Positions 42,531 through 52,755 are shown, counted from the first letter of the stretch. The stretch: 64,000 nucleotides of DNA from Globisporangium splendens (GCA_006386115.1 VFIW01000161.1:1-64000); one strand, 5' to 3'. Notes: generated from the sequence alone by a model not told the origin. A program made the numbers and translations.

Positions 42531-43061
42531 CGTCTCCAGTTCGCTTGCATCGTTGGTCAGTGCCGTCGCGGTCAACAGCAACAAGTCAGCTTGGGAGTCC
42601 GCGTCCACGCCACTCTCTTCAAAATTGCTCTCCGGGACCGGCACAAGCGCGTAAGGAGTGAATGGTAGGCAGTTCCTGCTGGTTTTGTCACGGGCTCTCA
42701 CCGATACCCGGTGTGACGAAAGCTCCTTTTGCAGCGATGCCTCGACAGCAGTTGTCGTCCATGCCAGAGTGAAGAAGCTCATCGTCTGTGCCGATTCTGA
42801 ACCACTGCCTTGGTTCGCTCCGCACCCTTTGAGAAAGCACTCTTCACTGCATCGCATTGCTGCATAGTCATAGATACCACACGAGTGACTCACTTGGATT
42901 GCGCAAATGTAGTGAATACGCTTTGTGCACGCATGACGCGCGCATGATCTGAGCCTCTCGTTCGACTCGCCGCCAATGCACGTGTCGTGGAGTGCACACA
43001 ACAGCAGCAACGCTGTCTCGTCAGTCACATGCCGAGTGTCTTCCCTGGCACCGTGTTCCAT
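42531..43061 (-). CDS. Cys-rich PHD-like zinc-binding exon, left arm
   Basis: ATG at 43061 opens a frame coding CALHDTC, GESNERLRSCARHACTKRIHYICA, SHSCG, and CSEECF, the same Cys/His pattern as 43597-43836. Spacing resembles a PHD finger (C-x2-C-x8-C-x4-C-x4-H-x2-C...C-x3-C), but the second Cys of the first pair is Gly here (CIGG), so one zinc site is probably broken. The frame continues with low-complexity residues to a strong donor (GTAAGTGCC) after ASELET at 42531; unspliced it ends at 42408. It is most simply the first exon of the (now deleted) kinase gene on this strand. Whether it is expressed is unknown. Confidence 0.5.
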
Positions 43062-43596
43062 CGCGTCGAACTGCGAGCAACCAGCAGCGACCGATGCTGC
43101 TTCTCACTCTCGTCGGCATCGTTGTTCTGCTTGGGTGTGTGTGAATGGAGTGAGAATTGCATTGCTGTAGCAGGGTATCTATATCATTTTAGCGAGGATT
43201 TCATGTCTGGAGGACACATTCTTCAAAACTGATTGCTATTTGTACCTCTCTAGAGAATCTCTCATTTGTTATATGGTATCGATTTATGAGGTTAGGCAGG
43301 TTTTCAAGGGTGATGAGCAGTATCTTCATCTGAACCCATATCATATTTCAACCAATCGAATTGCATATGAATTTGAAAAAAGCAGTTTTTAGCCCAATCA
43401 CCAGTAGCTGAATGTGTGTTCTCAAGCAATGCTGATTGGACTAAAGAAATCATGTATCCACCTCGAATTGGCTCAAATGTGCAATGGGTTCACCAGAAAA
43501 GAACATGGGAAAATGAGGATGACACTCACACGACAAAGTCGACTTTGAGCTGAAGAAGGACAGCAATCTCTATTGGCAAATCGACGACACGCCGCT
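43062..43596. other. Divergent intergenic region between the two Cys-rich exons
   Basis: 535 bp between the two ATG codons. Axis of the second head-to-head duplication. No long sequence identity between the two halves was noticed, so the promoters have diverged. Confidence 0.5.
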
Positions 43597-43836
43597 ATGG
43601 AGCATGACGCAAGTGCCGAGACGCTTTGCACGACAGACGAGAACGTTAAGTTGTCAATGTGTGCTCTCAACGACAGGTGCTTTGCGTGCGAGTCGAACGA
43701 GACGCTCATATCGTGCGCTCGCCTTGGATGCACCAAGCGCATCCATTCCATTTGTGCGACTGAAGCGATCCACTCGTGCGGGGCGTATCACTTTGATGCA
43801 ACGTGGTGCAGTAAAGACTGTTTATTTGAAGCTTGA
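43597..43836 (+). CDS. Small Cys-rich PHD-like protein or first exon, right arm
   Basis: 79 aa from ATG 43597 (MEHDASAET). Cys/His pattern CALNDRCFACESN, SCARLGCTKRIHSICA, HSCG, CSKDC: C-x2-C-x8-C-x4-C-x4-H-x2-C-x17-C-x3-C, a complete PHD-like zinc-coordination set. It aligns from the first Met with the left-arm exon, but ends early at TGA (CLFEA) where the left arm stays open for another 100 codons. It lies 190 bp before the kinase exon on the same strand. Either a stand-alone small zinc protein or a broken first exon of that kinase. Function unknown. Confidence 0.5.
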   Translation: MEHDASAETLCTTDENVKLSMCALNDRCFACESNETLISCARLGCTKRIHSICATEAIHSCGAYHFDATWCSKDCLFEA

Positions 43837-44023
43837 GCTGTAAAGGAAGAAGATGCTGGCATTCCTTTGATTCGTTGCCATGTACATCTGTCACCCTGAA
43901 AGAGAGTGCAATTGGGTCGGAAATGGCAAGTGCACGAGAGATAATGTGTGGAATCCGCGTGAATAAATGTGGCACAGCTAATCGCAGTGCTAACGAGTTC
44001 TTTTTCGTTTATTCAATGAATAG

Positions 44024-45508
44024 GTATATGGGGAGAATCTGGAGCAATATGTCTTCCCTTTCGGCACGATCGAAAAAACTCTGAAGGACCTTGAGTTGAA
44101 GCTGAGTAGCAACTTTCTTCTCGAGATCAAACCCATTGCCGAACAAGTCCATTCGAGGCTCGAGTTTGTCTATCTTCAGTTGGTGCGACTGCACAAGACA
44201 CCGAATGACAAGGAAGTGCAAACCTTTTGTGGGATCATCAGAAGCTTTACCCGCTACCTCCGAACACCTGTGTCGAAACTATCAGTTGGACGATATGCGC
44301 GATCCCGTAGAGTGCGCGACTTGAACCACGTCCTCCATTCGGAGATTGACCACCTGCTGGACATTTTGAACGTGCCTGAATCGGAGTCAATTCGAAACTG
44401 GCAACCGTTGTTTGACCAGTACACCAAGCAGTTGTACAAGGACGATCATCTGAGTTCGTGCATTGGGATGAGCGAAGGCAGAAACCATCAGGACGCAGTT
44501 ACTTTGGTTCAGTTCGAGCTTGGCTCTATACTTCAAGAACCCTCATCTCAAGCTGAAGGATCCGCTGAAGCCAACAAGATCCTCAACGTCACACGAGAAG
44601 AAGAAATAGAAGACGAAGTCAAGGATTTCGACTCAATTATCCGTCTAATTCAATTCAATACTGCACGACCCAAGTCATCTCGTGCATCGGAAAACTACCT
44701 ATGGTTCCTTCCCTTGCATGAGGTGAAATTCGACGAGCCAACCGACTGCATCAGAGCAGGCGCCTTCGGATCAGTCTACAAGGGAGTGTGGCTCGATCAT
44801 CCCGTCGTCGTCAAATATATGGGATGCGATGGAGATTACGGCACAGTCGACACTGCGATGTTCAAGCACGAAGTGAACATTGGGTATCAACTCTGGCACC
44901 CGCACATTATTCTGCTGTATGGTACATGTCATACTGGCAAACGCTATTTGGTGTGTGAATATGCGTCGAATGGAAACTTACCTCATTTTATGAAGCGGAA
45001 CCAAGGCGATGATATTCTCCAATGGCGAAAACTCCACGAAGTCGCCCTTAGACTTCAGTATCTGCATCACCACAACATCGTTCACAACGACCTCAAGGGA
45101 GACAATATCATGGTTGACTCCGACGGAAACGCGAAGCTGATTGATTTTGATCTGAGCTCGATTCCAAATGAAACGGAGGTCATGGTAAACGTGAAGAAGA
45201 TGGGTGGTGTGCACTGGAAGTCGCCGGAATACCTTGCAGGAGGTCGACCTACGTTTGCGTCTGACGTTTATTCGTTCGCGATGTGCATTTTGGAAGCTGT
45301 GACTGGAGAAGCTCCATGGGGGTCAACGCTATCTGATACAGCGGTTCGATTCCATGTGCTGAAACGCCGACATATCCCTCCTCGTCCAGCAGGAATGAAC
45401 GACACGCAATGGGATTTGATTGAGCGAATGACGGCACACGATCCAGCAAGCCGAGTGAAGATTTCGTATGTCATTGCCAAGCTGCAAGCAATTGTCGACG
45501 AGCAGTAG
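44024..45508 (+). CDS. TKL kinase with helical N-terminal domain and DFD activation motif
   Basis: Open exon of 494 codons after an acceptor at 44023 (AATAG|GTATATGG), to TAG at 45506. Helical domain: LEQYVFPFGTIEKTLKDLELKL, RLEFVYLQLVRLHKTPND, LNHVLHSEIDHLLDILNVP. A Glu/Asp-rich linker follows, then the kinase: RAGAFGSVYKG, VVVK (lysine codon 44813), CEYASNGNLPHFM, VHNDLKGDN (codons from 45080), LIDFDLSS where DFG is expected, VHWKSPEYL, ASDVYSFAMCILEAVTG, NDTQWDLIERMT. Lys and both Asp are kept, so DFD may still bind metal; activity is uncertain. No ATG begins the exon, so it needs an upstream exon (possibly the Cys-rich one, whose stop would block it) or a later start. Otherwise free of lesions. 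Confidence 0.75.
   Translation, partial: VYGENLEQYVFPFGTIEKTLKDLELKLSSNFLLEIKPIAEQVHSRLEFVYLQLVRLHKTPNDKEVQTFCGIIRSFTRYLRTPVSKLSVGRYARSRRVRDLNHVLHSEIDHLLDILNVPESESIRNWQPLFDQYTKQLYKDDHLSSCIGMSEGRNHQDAVTLVQFELGSILQEPSSQAEGSAEANKILNVTREEEIEDEVKDFDSIIRLIQFNTARPKSSRASENYLWFLPLHEVKFDEPTDCIRAGAFGSVYKGVWLDHPVVVKYMGCDGDYGTVDTAMFKHEVNIGYQLWHPHIILLYGTCHTGKRYLVCEYASNGNLPHFMKRNQGDDILQWRKLHEVALRLQYLHHHNIVHNDLKGDNIMVDSDGNAKLIDFDLSSIPNETEVMVNVKKMGGVHWKSPEYLAGGRPTFASDVYSFAMCILEAVTGEAPWGSTLSDTAVRFHVLKRRHIPPRPAGMNDTQWDLIERMTAHDPASRVKISYVIAKLQAIVDEQ
45083..45294 (+). repeat. 212-bp inverted near-identical tract, right copy
   Basis: Partner of 42101-42312; two differences (ATGGTAAAC/ATGATAAAC and CACTGG/CACCGG). 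Covers the catalytic loop to alpha-F. Confidence 0.88.
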
Positions 45509-45964
45509 CAAGCTACCACAGGATTCAGAAACAACACAAATGTAACCTTAATTGAAAGCAGCTCGCGGGCGGAGTTTGGAGCAGCCGATTTCTTCGTTCA
45601 TTGCCAAATTAAACGGTCTCCATTCCGCATGAAGGTAGTCTACTAGCTACGCGTGTACCAAGGAATTCGAGTTTGCTGTGCTCATGTTTCTCTTGCAAAG
45701 CGACCCCAGATAATGACCGTCGAACAGAAACCACATCGGTGACAAGAGTCAGGATTACGCCTGCATTCGTGGTTCACGAATCACAAAGAGCTCAAAGTCT
45801 CTGTGTGCGCGAAGAAGACGACGGTTGTGCCCCGAGCTGCTGCTATCAGTGATAATAAGAGGCTCACTTGGACGCACTCATGGTTATGTCTAGCAAGTTA
45901 TCATGGAGTCGCGTCTACTTTTTTTCCAGACGGGTGTGCCCTTGAGGCGAGAGCTAAGTCCTCG

Positions 45965-45985
45965 AGCACCTCGAGTCGAGGTGCT
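45965..45985. repeat. Perfect 10-bp-arm palindrome
   Basis: AGCACCTCGA, one base, TCGAGGTGCT. G/C-rich stem; could form a hairpin or be a dimer-binding site. No nearby gene start supports either. Confidence 0.6.
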
Positions 45986-47368
45986 TGGGTGTCTGTCAAC
46001 AATTGCACTGCAGCGGAAGCCAGGAGGATGCGCAAGGATACTTTCAGGAAACGCGATCCTTGATGAGCGGTAGCAAAACCACTGAGAGAGAAAGAAGGAG
46101 GACATGCTGCTGTGTGACCCACTTCTTCAAACGATTTGTATGCTCTTTTTGACTGACTTGTGACAGGGAACATTTCTCGTGACTCTTGACTCACAGCTTT
46201 GAGCTCAAGATGAAGGGCAAGCGCAATGCATTGAAAGCTCGCATTTTGTCCTTGCTTTGTCATCGGCATCGACTACTGCAGTTTCCTGCATGGAGGTGAC
46301 AGGAATGGAGAGGATTGCAATTAACCGTTTCAACCTCCACATCAGGATTAAAGGAGTCGATGTTCAAGCACAGCGATTTGATCTCTTGGGGTTCAAATCG
46401 ACGGGAGGACCACGGTGGATGCAAACACCAAAGAGATCACCAAATTCACATCGATACCCCTCGAGTATGTCAGTATATCCAATTTTCATATATGCTGACT
46501 TCTAAATTGCTCAAGTTGTCTTAATGAAGTGATTCGTCGCATGTAGGAATGATTCACGTGATTTTATCCAAATCATTGATTCATGCAGTATTGTTAATAA
46601 AATGGATAACAGGAGCACCTGACTGCACTGACTGCAAGTATTGATCAGGGATGATGCGCTTCACACTTTGCACAATATTGTTGATTGGGATCCAAGTGAC
46701 TGATGCTGCACGATTGTTGAATGGGGCACGCTGACACCAACATGTCAATGTGACCTTACCTGCCTACTGACTTGACTGCTGGTGATCCATTTTGGCGATC
46801 GTCCTGCAAGCACTCCCAAGTCTCCAAATGCACTCGTCACAGATACTTAATGGGAGCTCCACACGAAAGTATCAGTTGCACATTTACATCAAGCGTTGCC
46901 TGCCACATCAACTTTGGGTAGAATTCTCTACTACAGTAAATAATGGCAAAGCCTTTGTTGATTGTGCGGCGCAGTAGCTCATCCTCTCGTGGGTGATGCC
47001 TCCACTTGTTCAGTGGTCTCGCTCGCTCGCATCTGGCGTTGCCGAACGGAGCGACTCGAAGCCGCAATTGTTGACAGGATCACATATCCCTTTTGACAAC
47101 GTGCTGTATAAATCAATGGAACAATGAATTATGATAATACGGAAAACAGTCAACATCTCTACTTACTTTAGAAAAGAGTGTTTCACTATCTTTCAAGACG
47201 CACACAGAAGGCTATCTGTAGGGTGAGTCTGCATCACTCAGGACAAAGTCGGGCCATCGATTGCACCATCGTATCCGACCTGCACCTCTGGCTCCAAAGT
47301 CACGGTCTCCCTCACCACCACAATCTGCAATAGCATCCAAGAGCGCATTTCACACCGCACGCATTCCA

Positions 47369-47381
47369 CATTCCTGAATTT
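47369..47381 (+). promoter_or_regulatory. Inr-like core promoter of the ferric-reductase gene
   Basis: CATTCCTGAATTT matches the oomycete initiator consensus CATTYYNCAWTTT at all but one position and lies 37-49 bp upstream of the ATG at 47418. Confidence 0.42.
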
Positions 47382-47417
47382 GCCAGCGAGTCGCCACTTC
47401 TTCCCGAGCACCACACA

Positions 47418-49847
47418 ATGACGGACTTTACGGCCATCAAGACCCCACAGACCCACGATAGGCTGCACCACGAGGCTCCAGCACCAATTGCATCGTCATC
47501 GACGAGCCTCAAGATCCTGGCACTGCGTTTGTTCATCACGTTCTGCGTCGCGGCGTTCGTGTTTGGCAACATCGCGACGTGGGCGCCGCTGTTCGAGATC
47601 CACCTCATCAACACGATCATGACCTGGTGGAACGGGTACCCGAACGGCGGCGGCGCGGTGCAGATCGTGCACCTTCACCACACCAAGGTAACCGACACGG
47701 GTCCGTACCGCGACATCAGCGTCACCGGCCACACCGAGTTCATCCGCCCGACGTTTCTCATGCTCTACTGCATCGTGCCGTTCTTCCTGAGTCTGCTCGC
47801 GATCGAGGCGCTGCGTCACGTCGGCCAAGCGCGTCGCGTCACGTCCGCGTACATCTGGCGCCTAGCCATGTGTCTGCGCCGCAAGCCAAGCTTCCCGCTG
47901 CTTGGAGTTTCCAGATTCTCGTGGGGTGAGTGGATCTTTGGCGTCGTGTTCGTCATCGGCGGCAACGCGCTCTGCTTCTGGTATGAGTGGGACCGACGCA
48001 TCAACAATGCGCGCTCAGCCGAGAAGGAAGGCACAGCCAAATTGAACACGACCAGGTACTGGAACATCCTCGGCATCAGCTGTGCGTACCTGTGCATCTA
48101 CAACATGGCGTTCCTGCTGCTCCCAGTCACACGCAACTCGGCGTGGATGGAGTTTTTCAACATCTCGTACGCCAACGGCGCCAAGCTGCACCGCTGGGTC
48201 GGGTACGCGACCGTCATCACTGGTGTCATCCATACGGTCGGGTACTGGGTCAAGTGGGTGCGCGACGGCACGTGGATCAAGTACCAGATCCCGTGCGCGC
48301 ACTGCGATCTCTCGGACGAGTACACGGGCTACTACGCGTGGTTCAACTCTTTCGGCTTCATCTCGGTGCTCGCGCTCGTGCTCATGATCCCGACGTCGAT
48401 CCTGATCGTGCGCCGCAAGGTCTACGAGTGGTTCTACATCACGCACTGGGTGTTGTTCATCATCGCCGTGTTCTTCGCGATCTTGCATTGGTCGCAGATC
48501 ATCTGGTGGATCTTCCCGGCAGGGCTCGTGTTCTTCATCGGTCGAGCCACGTCGAGCTGGAACAGCTTCACACCCGTGCCTGTCCAGGAATTCTCGGTGA
48601 TTGGCGGTGCCACCAGCGACGATGAGATCGTAAAGATCGTGATCACGCGTGCAGCGTCTCAAGGCTACGACTACAAGGTCGGCAACTTTGTGTACGTGAA
48701 TGTTCCGCACCTGTCCACGCTGCAGTGGCACGCACTCACGATCGCATCGTCCCCGAAGACGAGCCCGACGGAGTTGACCTTGCTGGTCAAGCCGCTCGGA
48801 GACTGGTCCAAGCAGTTGCTCGAGTACGCCAAGGAGTGCCAACGCGACGGTGGCGTGTCTCCTGTCGTGTACATGGACGGCTTCTACGGCGCGTCGCTCG
48901 AACTGTTCCAGGACTACCCGACGCTGCTGCTTGTTGGCGGCGGCATCGGCGTCACGCCATTGCTTGCAATTCTCGAAGACCTCGTCGTTAAAGTGCGTGC
49001 GCAGAATGGAGCGTGGCCGCAGCGTGTCGTGTTTGTGTGGACGCTCCGTGAGTTGACGCTGCTTCGCGCTTTGGCCCCCGTCCTCGCGGCATTGCGCGAG
49101 TTGGATCCCCTCGAGCAGCACTTCCACGTGCACTTGTACGCGACACGCGTGCCAACGGAAGCTGCTTTGAACCAACCTCTGGACGCCAACGCGTTCTCGG
49201 TCTGCACCAGAGATCCCCAAGGGTACCCGTCCAAGAGCATGGCAACGACGTCATCTACTAAGGCACGTGCTTTCTACGAACCACTTCGTTCGAGTCCTGC
49301 TTCCCGATGCGTCTTGTACGTCGTGCTGTTCGCCGTCGCGACGTTTGTGTTGGGTGCTGCCAAGTGGGGCAACGGCGCGATCCAGGGTGACAACAACCCG
49401 ACGCTCTGGCCTCTGCAGCGCGCGTTTGAGCTCGCGGTGTTCACAGCGACGATCGTGATCGTGTACGCGTTCATCTGGTACGAGTTCACAGTCTGCCAGC
49501 GCACGTCCGCGACTAAAACCGAAGACGAGGACGCTGACGTTGACAACGCTTCCAAGTACATCGGCATGAGCGCACAGACTGCTTTCGCGGACGTCCACTC
49601 GATGCGTGACTTGGTGCATCATCTCAAGGTTGAAGCTAAAGGCGAGCGTCCTGATATGCACTCTCTTGTGCAGCAAACGATGGCGAGCCACACCGCTGAT
49701 GCGGAGACCGAACGCAACAAGTTCGCGCTGCCTGTCGTCGGCGTCATCGTGTCTGGTCCCGAGGCGCTCAAGGTCGCGACGAACGACGCCGTCGTGGCGC
49801 TCGGCAGTGGCCACTTTGACGTTCACGAGGAGGAGTTTGAGCTCTAG
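47418..49847 (+). CDS. Ferric reductase/NADPH oxidase-like transmembrane flavocytochrome
   Basis: 809 aa, intronless. N-terminal TM segments (ALRLFITFCVAAFVFGNIA and a second near 110-130), then the ferric-reductase core with four haem-ligand histidines spaced 14 apart: His258/His272 (KLHRW...GVIHTV) and His343/His357 (ITHWVL...AILHWS). The cytosolic half has the FAD-binding block WHALTIASSP (about 437-446) and the NADPH-binding GGGIGVTP (507-514). A further pair of predicted TM stretches (CVLYVVLFAVATFVLGAA and LAVFTATIVIVYAFIWY, about 635-690) splits the NADPH-binding lobe, an insertion seen in some stramenopile members but worth noting. Predicted to pass electrons across the plasma membrane to Fe(III) chelates or oxygen; which acceptor cannot be read from sequence. 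GC-rich codon use. An Inr-like element supports the start. Confidence 0.87.
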   Translation: MTDFTAIKTPQTHDRLHHEAPAPIASSSTSLKILALRLFITFCVAAFVFGNIATWAPLFEIHLINTIMTWWNGYPNGGGAVQIVHLHHTKVTDTGPYRDISVTGHTEFIRPTFLMLYCIVPFFLSLLAIEALRHVGQARRVTSAYIWRLAMCLRRKPSFPLLGVSRFSWGEWIFGVVFVIGGNALCFWYEWDRRINNARSAEKEGTAKLNTTRYWNILGISCAYLCIYNMAFLLLPVTRNSAWMEFFNISYANGAKLHRWVGYATVITGVIHTVGYWVKWVRDGTWIKYQIPCAHCDLSDEYTGYYAWFNSFGFISVLALVLMIPTSILIVRRKVYEWFYITHWVLFIIAVFFAILHWSQIIWWIFPAGLVFFIGRATSSWNSFTPVPVQEFSVIGGATSDDEIVKIVITRAASQGYDYKVGNFVYVNVPHLSTLQWHALTIASSPKTSPTELTLLVKPLGDWSKQLLEYAKECQRDGGVSPVVYMDGFYGASLELFQDYPTLLLVGGGIGVTPLLAILEDLVVKVRAQNGAWPQRVVFVWTLRELTLLRALAPVLAALRELDPLEQHFHVHLYATRVPTEAALNQPLDANAFSVCTRDPQGYPSKSMATTSSTKARAFYEPLRSSPASRCVLYVVLFAVATFVLGAAKWGNGAIQGDNNPTLWPLQRAFELAVFTATIVIVYAFIWYEFTVCQRTSATKTEDEDADVDNASKYIGMSAQTAFADVHSMRDLVHHLKVEAKGERPDMHSLVQQTMASHTADAETERNKFALPVVGVIVSGPEALKVATNDAVVALGSGHFDVHEEEFEL

Positions 49848-51358
49848 AAATCGATGCGAACTTGATGTGAGCTTTTCGATGTGATAGAATAGTGGTGAGT
49901 GTGGGTAAATAATCGTCCGGACTAATAGAGAGACAATAATGTGTATTTGTTTAGAATATTGTTTATAGGGTATAATGTTTGGTTCTGATCAGAATATACC
50001 CTGTAGACTATCTTTCTGGAATGTTGCTGTTGTGCGGCGGTTGCAAAAGTGTGATGTTTTCATTTGTAGGGTATACATTTAGACTTGGAGATAACAAATG
50101 CCCTGCCAATGAAAGCTCATAGGGTAAGAATGTGATTACAAAAGTGCGAGGTGTTCATCAGACGTGAAACAAACCGCACAGTGATGGGTTGATCCATCTG
50201 TTCGCAGTAGCCAGTCACCTGGTGGGTTGACAGTGCCGTGCATTGAAGAGTTGAGTGGACGACGATGCAATATTCTTGCTCGCCTCGTGCTGACTATGCT
50301 TTCGTTGTTGTCACTCTGCGTTCTCGGTGTTTGGGATCCAACGTTTGGTTTCACCAAGACCAAAGGAGACGAGCACGTCAGGATTTCACTTGAAAAATCT
50401 TCTCTATAAAATGCATGCTCAAACACTGTTTGGAAGCGCTCAGTTCGATAACACATCAGTTGAGGAATCTCCCAGCATGGCTGTGAAGTCTTCCTTTCCA
50501 TGACAAATGCCCAGCAACTTGACCAGCGTGCCCAAAGATATTCGAAGCCGTGCCGCAAGCACCATAATTTCTATCGACAACAGAATGTCCAAAATGAACG
50601 TTCCACAATTTACGATTTTTTGCTTTTAGCTAAAGACTTGGGTCTGCATTTCATGCTGTTATTGACACGCTCGAGATCCAGCTTCAAGAACAGACAGTAG
50701 CTTGATTTGTTCATTGTCTGTTGAAGTAAAAAGACGTACTAATCAGGAAACGGGACACACAGGAGATAAAATCTCTACACGGAGTGAGTTGGTTCACTAT
50801 GACGAGCTGCTTCATCGTATTCATCAACCATCTGGTGCTTTGGCACCGTACGTGACGAAAAGACAGAAAGCACCGCATGGACCCATTTCTGTATACCAGT
50901 AGTATCGACTTCTTGGTTTGTTGTACAGAGTCAGAGAAGATCCCAACCTTTCCATAATACAACAAGTCCAATATTGTGGTCATATGAATCACACAGCACA
51001 TTATTACGCTTCTGACTTTCACGGTCTCATCTCACTGCAAGCAATGGAATGGACCACATGGATGGATGAGCAATAGATCCACGAGACCGACCTTTACGCC
51101 AAAGAGGCAAACGAGCCTGAGAGCAGAGATTACTCGAGTAACTTTTGGCTTTGTATGTATAAATCTGACCTTTACATCAACAAACTAAACGGGCTCCACA
51201 ACAAGCTGAGCTCCTCGACCGTCGCGTTGCACGAGGAGTTCCAAACCAGATCAGCTCCTCACTTTCAATTTCTCCTCGTGCCGATCACGCGCCTCTCCTC
51301 AAGCCACATCCGACACACACCCCTCAAGCCACACCCTCTCTTTCTGCACCAGGCTGCC
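49848..51358. other. Intergenic
   Basis: No supported gene. The 140-aa minus frame at 50136-50558 lacks known motifs. Ends with the promoter of the third AA17 gene. Confidence 0.5.
51257..51271 (+). promoter_or_regulatory. Inr-like core promoter of AA17 copy 3
   Basis: CTCACTTTCAATTTC resembles the oomycete initiator consensus (TCATTYYNCAWTTT), about 88-102 bp upstream of the ATG at 51359. Confidence 0.33.
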
Positions 51359-52231
51359 ATGTTCAGCGCTCGATCGGTGCTCATTGGCGTGGTCGCTGCT
51401 ATAGCAGTCCTGTCAAGTCCAGTTAATGGTCACGGCCAGTTGACGAGACCCCAACCGACATTTAATGGGTATGGTGGCGGGTACCCGTCCGTCATCCAGT
51501 CGTCCGTGCTGCAAGGACAGTTCGTCGGTCCACCGGATACGAACGCGGACTCTTTCGATAAGGCGTTCAGAGCGCAGAAGAAGTCCTCCCTCAAGGACTT
51601 TATCCTCCAGAACCAAGACACCAGCAAGGGCAGTGCCAGCGGCGGCACTGCGGACTGTGGTTTCTCGAAGCCAAATGGAGCAGCTCAAGCGCTTCCCGAC
51701 TCGCTTCAGTGGGGCACTGGTTTCATCCACCCGGGTCCATGTGAAGCCTGGTGCGACAACGAGATCGTCGTGCCGTACACAGCCAACTGCTGGAAGACGT
51801 TCGCCGGTGGCAGCGTGCCGTACGACAAGGCCAAGTGTGTGGGCAAGAGCCGCCTGACGTTCTACTGGTTGGGTGTCCACGGTCCGCCATGGCAGGTGTA
51901 CATCAACTGTGTACCGCTAAGTGGTGCGAGCTCGGGTGGAGGCGGCGGCAACTCCAATGCTGGCAACTCGAACAGTGGAGGAGGCACCACCACCACCACC
52001 AACAATAACAACAACAACGGGAGCTCAGGCAACAACAAAAACAACGGGAGCAACAAGAATAGTAACAGCAACAGCAACAGCAACAACCAGAGCAACAACA
52101 ACAACGGAAACCGGAATGCAGGAAGCACGGGGACGAGTAACTTGAACTTTGGAGCGTTGGGTAACAACAACAGCGGCAACAACGCAAAGGTGAGCGGCTG
52201 GTGGAATGGCAAGAGAAGCCTTCGTCTTTAA
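51359..52231 (+). CDS. AA17 family lytic polysaccharide monooxygenase, secreted (copy 3)
   Basis: 290 aa, intronless. The frame is open upstream, but only the ATG at 51359 puts the signal peptide (VLIGVVAAIAVLSS, cleavage after PVNG) at the N-terminus, exposing His25-Gly-Gln as copper ligand. Core: TFNGYGGGYPSVIQ, LKDFILQNQDTS, CGFSKPNG, FIHPGPCEAWCDNEIVVPYTANCW, YDKAKCVGKSRLTFYWLGVHGPPWQVYINC. The last about 85 residues are Gly/Ser then Asn-rich (NNNNNN, NSNSNSNSNN) and end NGKRSLRL, a basic end also found in copies 1 and 2. By family, a secreted pectin-active copper monooxygenase. The Asn-rich tail differs from the Thr/Pro and Ser/Ala tails of its paralogues, so the tails evolve independently. 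Confidence 0.9.
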   Translation: MFSARSVLIGVVAAIAVLSSPVNGHGQLTRPQPTFNGYGGGYPSVIQSSVLQGQFVGPPDTNADSFDKAFRAQKKSSLKDFILQNQDTSKGSASGGTADCGFSKPNGAAQALPDSLQWGTGFIHPGPCEAWCDNEIVVPYTANCWKTFAGGSVPYDKAKCVGKSRLTFYWLGVHGPPWQVYINCVPLSGASSGGGGGNSNAGNSNSGGGTTTTTNNNNNNGSSGNNKNNGSNKNSNSNSNSNNQSNNNNGNRNAGSTGTSNLNFGALGNNNSGNNAKVSGWWNGKRSLRL

Positions 52232-52755
52232 CTCGAGCACCGTCGAACAGGATCGCCGAGCAGTCCCAGTAGATGTCTCAAAAAGTTGAGTTTACGAACC
52301 AAGGTGTCGTAGTATCGATGCTAGTGCAGAGTGGCAGATGAATTTGGATCATTGAGAGACTGTGTGTCCGTCAGTTATACTACAGTGCTGTCAGATAGGA
52401 GTGCGGTTATCCCACAGATTTAATACTTCAATTCCTTAGTTCATGCGGGTTGGGAATCGCTTAGTCTGTCAAGACACAGAAGAAATCGGTTATGTACATC
52501 CAAACTGCACCCTTGAGGTGCTTTCGAATGTAGGATTGACACATTGCTTCTGAATCCCATGTCAACTTCCTGCTGCTCGTTGGATCTTGTGTTGCCATTT
52601 GCTCAATCAAGTCCGACATGCGGTTTGTGCAAATAGAGCACCTTTCGATCAAAAGCGCAATGATCTCGGAACAGCACGACCTCATCCAGCTGCATGGAGG
52701 TGAGCAAACACGGCATCTAGACTCATTCAAGGACCTAAAACCATGGACGCAGTTT

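Larger units (their letters stand above)
45509..47417. other. Intergenic
   Basis: 1.9 kb with only short frames. Holds a 21-bp palindrome at 45965-45985. No gene recognised. Confidence 0.5.

Noticed and set aside
48015..49220. 401-aa minus frame
   Set aside because: Antisense shadow of the ferric-reductase gene, rich in R, E, D, Q and H as expected from the complement of its codons.
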